Assembly (NCBI GenBank): GCA_006384855.1 | Contig: VCJN01000265.1 | Coordinates: 1 to 64,000 of the forward strand | Source of the DNA: Tetraselmis striata | Taxonomy: Eukaryota; Chlorophyta; Chlorodendrophyceae; Chlorodendrales; Chlorodendraceae | DNA: 64,000 bases | Direction of reading: 5' to 3' | Shown: in pieces, positions 59,221-64,000 of the stretch | Layout: the number at the start of each line of letters is the position of its first letter | Position numbering within the stretch: position 1 is the stretch's first letter | The notes under the pieces: generated by a model | What the model was told of the DNA's origin: nothing | Database searches by the model: none | Seen by the model: only the letters and a program-made list of their open reading frames with translations | Made by a program: the position numbers and the translations under genes

Positions 59221-61040
59221 CCTACTACCTGTACTGATGACGGAAGTATCTTGTACTTGTACATGTACTGACGCATCCGCATGTAAAGAACCAATATATC
59301 AGGCGGTACCAGCATACGTAGCGCTGTTTTTTAGATCGGCAAATAAATCCAACTTTAAGTACTCCGTACGCAGTCCTTATAATATATGTGCAAGGAGCAT
59401 CGTCACCCAATTGGCCACACGAGCGCTGGCCATGTTTCCTACCTTTCCTGGCAGAACTTTGCGACAAGCTAACCGTTTGCGAAGCTGTTTGCCGCAGCAT
59501 ACACCCAACTTTAGGGCTTGCTAGGGTGAGCTGGCCAAGCGCTGTCGAGTATCCGGCGCGCGCGAGGGTGGTTGTCCCGAGGCATGGGTGGGTCGCAGAT
59601 GCGCCGGAAGCGATGCAATATTTGCGCGTCCAGCCACACGGGTTCCCATAGACTGCGCGACTATGCCCCAAAACCCGTCCTAGAAGATGGGTAGGCCATG
59701 AGGGCCGTCCTCTTGGGCATTCTCAAGTGCTTGGCGAAGCTATGGCGGTTGCCTAGACTGGGTGGAAGCGGCCGACAACCGGTGGGTAGAGGGACGAGAC
59801 TGATAGCTGCGGCAGGCGGAACCCGCGTGGGGGGAGCCTTTGGGTTATTTTGACCGCACACTCTTGCCGTAGTACAAGCACGCTGGCAGACTGTAGTAGA
59901 AAGCTAGACCCCTTGCTAGGGTGTGCGGCTTGCTCAGGGCCCGCTGTTGCGTGATGCCGCCGCCTGTGCGGCAGTGGCATGTCTGCCACCAGGCGCGGTA
60001 TCGCCCCCAGCAGTGTTTAGTGCAGCATTGATCCCACGTACCAGCAGAGTGATCGCGGCGGACCCCCTCTCAATCAGCCACCAAGTAGACACATCGCGAC
60101 GCTAATTCCCCTCGTCTTCGCACACAGGAGGCCGAAAATAATAATACTCGTGTTGAGCCCCCGCCTCGTGCTTAGAGGGCTGTAGAGGTCCTAGCTGAGC
60201 CCGTGTTCGTGCGTGGCATCCGATGAGGTGGGGTCGACCACCCGGTGGACAGAGGTGCGTGATATCAATAGGTTGCCTGTACAGTGCGGGTGTGGCCAAA
60301 TCCTTGGAGTCGATATTTTCCCCCGGTGCCCAACCATCCCACCTTCGACCGGCTGCTAACCAGCCGTCCGGTGTCCAAATCAGATCGTGCCGATAGTGGC
60401 AGGCAGCGCCAGGGACAGGGTTTCCATATCCGCAGTCACAAGGGGCATCCTGCCAATACTCGGCCAGATCGCGGGGAATTGTCCTTAATATGGCCGAATG
60501 GTCACATTGCTCCTTAATACGCGCGGCTACTTGCCATTGCTGTTGATAATGGACTTGGCAGCATCACGAGTGCCGTAGCAGACCCTGCATAGCAGCGACT
60601 ACATGGAAGGATTAATCCCTGGTTCTGGAGGCTCAGCATGATCCCCAGCAGGACCCCCCTCCCCCCCCCCCCCCCCCTCGGAATCAAGTAATATACATAT
60701 GAAACATTGGTACAAGGAATATTCATACCCGCCTACTCCTCGTACATTCCGCGTACGTGATGTACAGTGTCTTCGGGCGGATGTTTTGTTATTGTGGCTA
60801 ATAACACCAGTATTAATGTACTGGAGTACGTATTTTTATAAATAGGTGCACGTTGCGGCTAATGCTTTACGTGTGGCGATTAGCAGCAGGTGTAGTCGCT
60901 AGCAGCGCGCAGTATCAGTCGCTACTGTTACATCCTTAGCGGCTACTCGTACGCTAGGGGCGGCACAGCACTGGCGGCGGCGCTGCAGTGATGGATACTG
61001 CAGCGCATACGTTTATTTTTGCACTAGTCATCCGTGGCAG
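59221..61040. other. Intergenic DNA, no gene recognised
   Basis: Contains a poly(C) run at about 60656-60677. Frames up to about 150 codons lack recognisable domains. Confidence 0.4.
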
Positions 61041-61243
61041 ATGCAAATCGCCAGTTGCATCCACTTTCAACAACCTTTCAACAACCCCTCCTGCAGTTTC
61101 CCAATCACTAGAGCAATGCTTTATCATGTGAGTGCATTGGCAACCGGTGAGGATGGCAGTTCCGTCCTGCAGACTTCGCGCCCCCGCCGCCGCCCCTATT
61201 ACTGGACAACTGATTTATCGCTCCTGGCTCGCAGGACGCTGTC

Positions 61244-61633
61244 ATGGAGGCGCCCGGCTTGCAGCGCATGAGGGGCAGCAGCCCGCCGTCAGGCTCCAGG
61301 CCGGCGCCACCCCACGCGGAGCAGCAGCCAGCGGACGCGTTTGCCAGGATGCTGCACGGGAACTTGGAGCCCGGCGCGGAGGGGTTCCCGGGAGAGGCCG
61401 CGCTGCGGCGGCGCGTGGCGCAGCTGGAGGCGGTGGTCGCGGCGGACGCGCGGAAGCGCGCGGAGGACGCGGCGGCAATAAAGAGCCTCGAGGCCCGGCT
61501 GCTGGACGCCAAGCGGCAGACCAAGAGCTGGCAGAAGCTGTACGTGGAGCAGACGAGGGTGAACCAGGGCAAGAGCGCCGTCGCGGCGCGCTCGGTGAGC
61601 CTGCTCACGGCCCCGTTTGGTACGGGAACGTAG
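61244..61633 (+). CDS. Coiled-coil protein, N-terminal exon(s), 129 aa
   Basis: ATG 61244 opens a frame with a disordered Pro/Ser/Ala-rich first 40 residues. A predicted coiled coil follows from about 55 to 115 (ALRRRVAQLEAVVAADARKR, SLEARLLDAKRQTKSWQKLY). GC-rich third positions resemble the host genes. A GTGAGC donor at 61595 inside the last codons suggests that the exon ends there and that the stop at 61631 is intronic. A CAG shortly before the ATG could be an acceptor, so the ATG may be internal. No family recognised; downstream exons were not found, and a SINE follows at 61930. Confidence 0.5.
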   Translation: MEAPGLQRMRGSSPPSGSRPAPPHAEQQPADAFARMLHGNLEPGAEGFPGEAALRRRVAQLEAVVAADARKRAEDAAAIKSLEARLLDAKRQTKSWQKLYVEQTRVNQGKSAVAARSVSLLTAPFGTGT

Positions 61634-61929
61634 CCGCCCTGCGGCATGCGGTAGACCGCAACGCTGCCGGGCGTCTCATCGCAGATGATAAGGGGAGGTG
61701 GTGGAGTCCTGCCGACCGCCGACCCGATATGAAGCATGGCGCCCACCCGTGGCTGTAAATACGACTGCATTAATACATCAGAAGGGCGAGAGGGCTTTGT
61801 CATGACAACATAGGCGCCTGTCGTTTTCGGCTGACCACCCCCCTGGACCCTTGCCTGGAACAGTACCCCGTGCCTGTTTGTAAACGTTCCCTGGTCGATC
61901 CGACCATCTGACCCGGGAACTTGTGCTGA

Positions 61930-62222
61930 CTAGGGCGCTCAGTGGTAGAGCGAGTGACTACGAGTATGCAAGTCGGCGGCTCGAGACCGGCCGGGCCGTG
62001 AGAGCTCAGTCGTCACTGTCTGCATATTCGTACCGGTACTGTCTCGTAACAAAGACGCAGGGATTCAGTACCGGGGTACGTCGCGACTTCATGATGACCT
62101 GAAAAATGGGCCAGCGTGCGGATGGGCTGGCGGGTCCAGCTCGCCTGGGCCGTCTGTCCGGATTACGAGTACCAGTACCCCTTATACCGGCAATCCTTTG
62201 TCCCGGGGGCGGGGAAACGAAA
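61930..62222 (+). mobile_element. tRNA-derived SINE, family 1, copy b
   Basis: Matches 45690-45955 from gcgctcagtggtagagcgag through ggctcgagaccggccgg to ggattacgagtacc. It then ends with cctttgtcccgggggcgggg and a short A-rich tail. The ending is that of the A-tailed repeats at 16400 and 59133. Confidence 0.8.
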
Positions 62223-63157
62223 GTACTCCATGCCTGCCGCGCGCGCTCTTGGCGCACCCATTGCATCCACGGAATACGCGCGAAGCATGTACGCCGACAC
62301 CGTCTGCCACAAGATGGCCTGCCGGGACCCGCCCTCCGATCCCTGCTGGATGGGTGGCGCCCCGTGTGGTTTCGGCCCAGTTTGACTGGAGTTGCACCCA
62401 TATCTCCCGCCGTGAGCCCCAACCTAGTCTTTCGGGGACCCTCTCGACCCTGGGGGCCGCTACGCAGGTCAGATTCTCGTCTGTCCCCACCCCCGTGATG
62501 CCCTGCTCTTCATCGCGAGCGTACCGAAACCACGCTCTGGGCCCACGGTACGGGATCGTTAGCATGTTACGTACCCCCCCCCGATATGGGAGAAAATAGT
62601 ATATTTGTCGTTATATGTATTCAAATTCAACACGAATACCACATCGCCTCGACGCTGGAAAATTCAACCCTTTCTTGGACCGTGAGCCCAACGAAATGGT
62701 ACGGTATGCAAGCGCAGGCACGGCAGGCAGTGGAGTGGCCGGGTGACCCTGACAGCCCATACTGTGTTCCAAACGGCTGCGTGCGAATGATGCGTTCGCC
62801 ATGCCCCTCCTCTTACCTGCACCTGCTTCCCCGGGTGTGCGCTAAGAGCCCCTCGGTAAGGCCATCGTTGAAGCCGTCATCCAACCTTGAAACTTCTCAC
62901 AGCTTATTCCTGGGCAGCGCCGCAGGCTTGCTTCTTCACGGCCCACCTCCACGAACCCACATAGGGCGGGCCGGGCCCAGTGCATGTCGTCCTTTGAAGG
63001 CCGACCCACATCCCGTTTGTCGACTCCCTGAGGTTCGACCAGGCGACCGGCCGTGCGGGGTGAACCCCCTCTCCCCCCAAGGGGCACACTAGGCCACAAT
63101 ATGTGCCTGACTGGGCTTATTGGTTAACGAGGCCGCCACGGCTCCACTGCGATGTAC
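62223..63157. other. Intergenic DNA, no gene recognised
   Basis: A frame of 168 codons (62586-63092) is present but has no domain and no host-like composition. I regard it as chance. Confidence 0.4.
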
Positions 63158-63200
63158 TCAGTCCTGTCCCGGGGGCGAAAAAAGAAAAGAAAAAAAACTG
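63158..63200 (+). repeat. A-tailed repeat, 3' end only
   Basis: cagtcctgtcccgggggcg followed by an A-rich tail (aaaaaagaaaagaaaaaaaa). Third copy of the shared 3' end. Confidence 0.65.
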
Positions 63201-63310
63201 CGATTCGTTTCCGTCAACTGGGAGGTTTCCCCCCCGGGGAAAGGGGGGGGGGGAGGGGGGGGTAAAGGACTCGCAGAAGGAACATTAATGTAAAGAAGCA
63301 AAGCGAGTGG

Positions 63311-63737
63311 CTACCGCTCCCGCCCCTCGGGCTCGTCCGCCTTGGCGGTGTCCGGCCGCAGCGAACGCAGCGCGCGCTGCGCGTGCCAGCTGAGCCGGCT
63401 GCATCGTAGCACCAGGAGCGCCGCCACCGCCGCCGCGGTCGCCAGCCCCACAAACCAGCGGCTGGAGACCAGGCCGCCGCCGCCGCTGCGGGTCGGCTTG
63501 GGCAGGAAGCCGGGCTCCACCTGCCGGCCGCTCGCGGCGCTCAGCGCGGCGCTGCTCCCCGTGTGGGAGGCCAAGAAGGAAGCCGAGCGGTCCCGCAGCG
63601 CGCCGACCGGCCGGCTGGCCGTCGCGGAGTGCGGCGGAGCCTGCCAGCCCGCAGAGGCGGAGGTAGACGCCGCTTGGGCGGGCGCGGGCTGTTTCTGCGG
63701 GTACTGCACGAGGGACGCTGTGCCCTCTGCCGGCACC
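63311..63737 (-). CDS. C-terminal exon of a single-pass membrane protein (partial)
   Basis: The minus-strand frame from about 63737 to a stop at 63311 codes for about 141 residues. A CAG acceptor precedes it and no ATG is in frame near the 5' end, so upstream exon(s) lie elsewhere, probably beyond the window edge. The sequence is Ala/Ser/Pro-rich and disordered, with one hydrophobic segment (WFVGLATAAAVAALLVL) followed by Arg-rich residues and a charged tail ending EPEGRER. This fits a tail-anchored or single-pass protein. Codon use is GC-rich like the host genes. No family recognised. Confidence 0.5.
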
Positions 63738-63835
63738 TGATGAGACAATCGGGTGCGGCGGGTGGCGAGGTGAGCCGCAGCCGCGGTGTTGTTATTTCCA
63801 GGATAGGGAAATCAAGTGTGATGGGTTTGGATATA

Positions 63836-63905
63836 TCAACACGAGCTAGCAGCATAAGGCAAGCAATATCAGGAAATCACCAAAAAAGGACAATCAGAAA
63901 GGTCC
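63836..63905 (-). repeat. Inverted copy of the LINE 3' end
   Basis: The reverse strand matches 57543-57618, including the aggacctttctgattgtcct block and a shorter oligo(T) run. It may be the 3' end of another truncated LINE or its SINE partner. Confidence 0.7.
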
Positions 63906-64000
63906 TCATGGGTTTGGATGCTGGGGGAAAAAAGTCCTCGCGAAGCGTAACAGCGCACTACAGCTTAAAACTCGGCAGTTTTGCATATACATATACATAT

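Noticed and set aside
62586..63092. 168-codon frame
   Set aside because: No domain, mixed composition, no splice context; probably chance in GC-moderate DNA.

Overview
The window is nuclear DNA of a green alga, most like a trebouxiophyte/chlorophyte. Four intron-containing host genes point that way: a plant-type MYST histone acetyltransferase, a peroxisomal ubiquitin-conjugating enzyme of the plant PEX4 type, an RD21-like papain protease with a granulin domain, and a DapA-superfamily aldolase. Introns often begin GTGCG, TGTAA polyadenylation-type signals follow two of the genes, and telomere-like TTTAGGG motifs occur. I cannot name the species.

Layout. 0.14-8.3 kb: a complete, very young Ty1/copia retrotransposon on the minus strand. 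Its single 2294-codon reading frame carries a C5-cytosine DNA methyltransferase domain between nucleocapsid and protease. 9.3-25.4 kb: the gene-rich part, with HAM1-like (+), PEX4 (-), RD21-like (+) and the DapA-like gene (-, with a 3.3-kb intron full of retroelement debris), plus a telomere-like tract at 19.8-20.3 kb. 27-44 kb: accessory DNA with an internally deleted XPG/EXO1-like nuclease, a KDZ/Tnp2-like transposase gene ending in a 30/31-bp minisatellite, a zinc-finger frame, a 368-bp tandem array, and a decayed PIF/Harbinger element with a convergent Myb-like partner. 44.5-54.9 kb: tRNA-derived SINEs, then a repeat domain in which a 310-bp array is flanked by about 375-bp repeats in opposite orientations. 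55-64 kb: a foldback element, LINE remnants, a possible gag-like frame, more SINE copies, a coiled-coil frame and the last exon of a membrane-anchored protein gene.

The central observation is the retrotransposon carrying its own DNA methyltransferase. It has an open frame, LTRs with one difference that I can find, a perfect 5-bp target duplication and CpG-poor LTRs. Two tRNA-derived SINE families, shared A-tailed 3' ends and LINE C-terminal remnants show an active or recently active retrotransposition environment. Long poly(C)/poly(G) runs are scattered through introns and intergenic DNA, several of them in front of splice acceptors.
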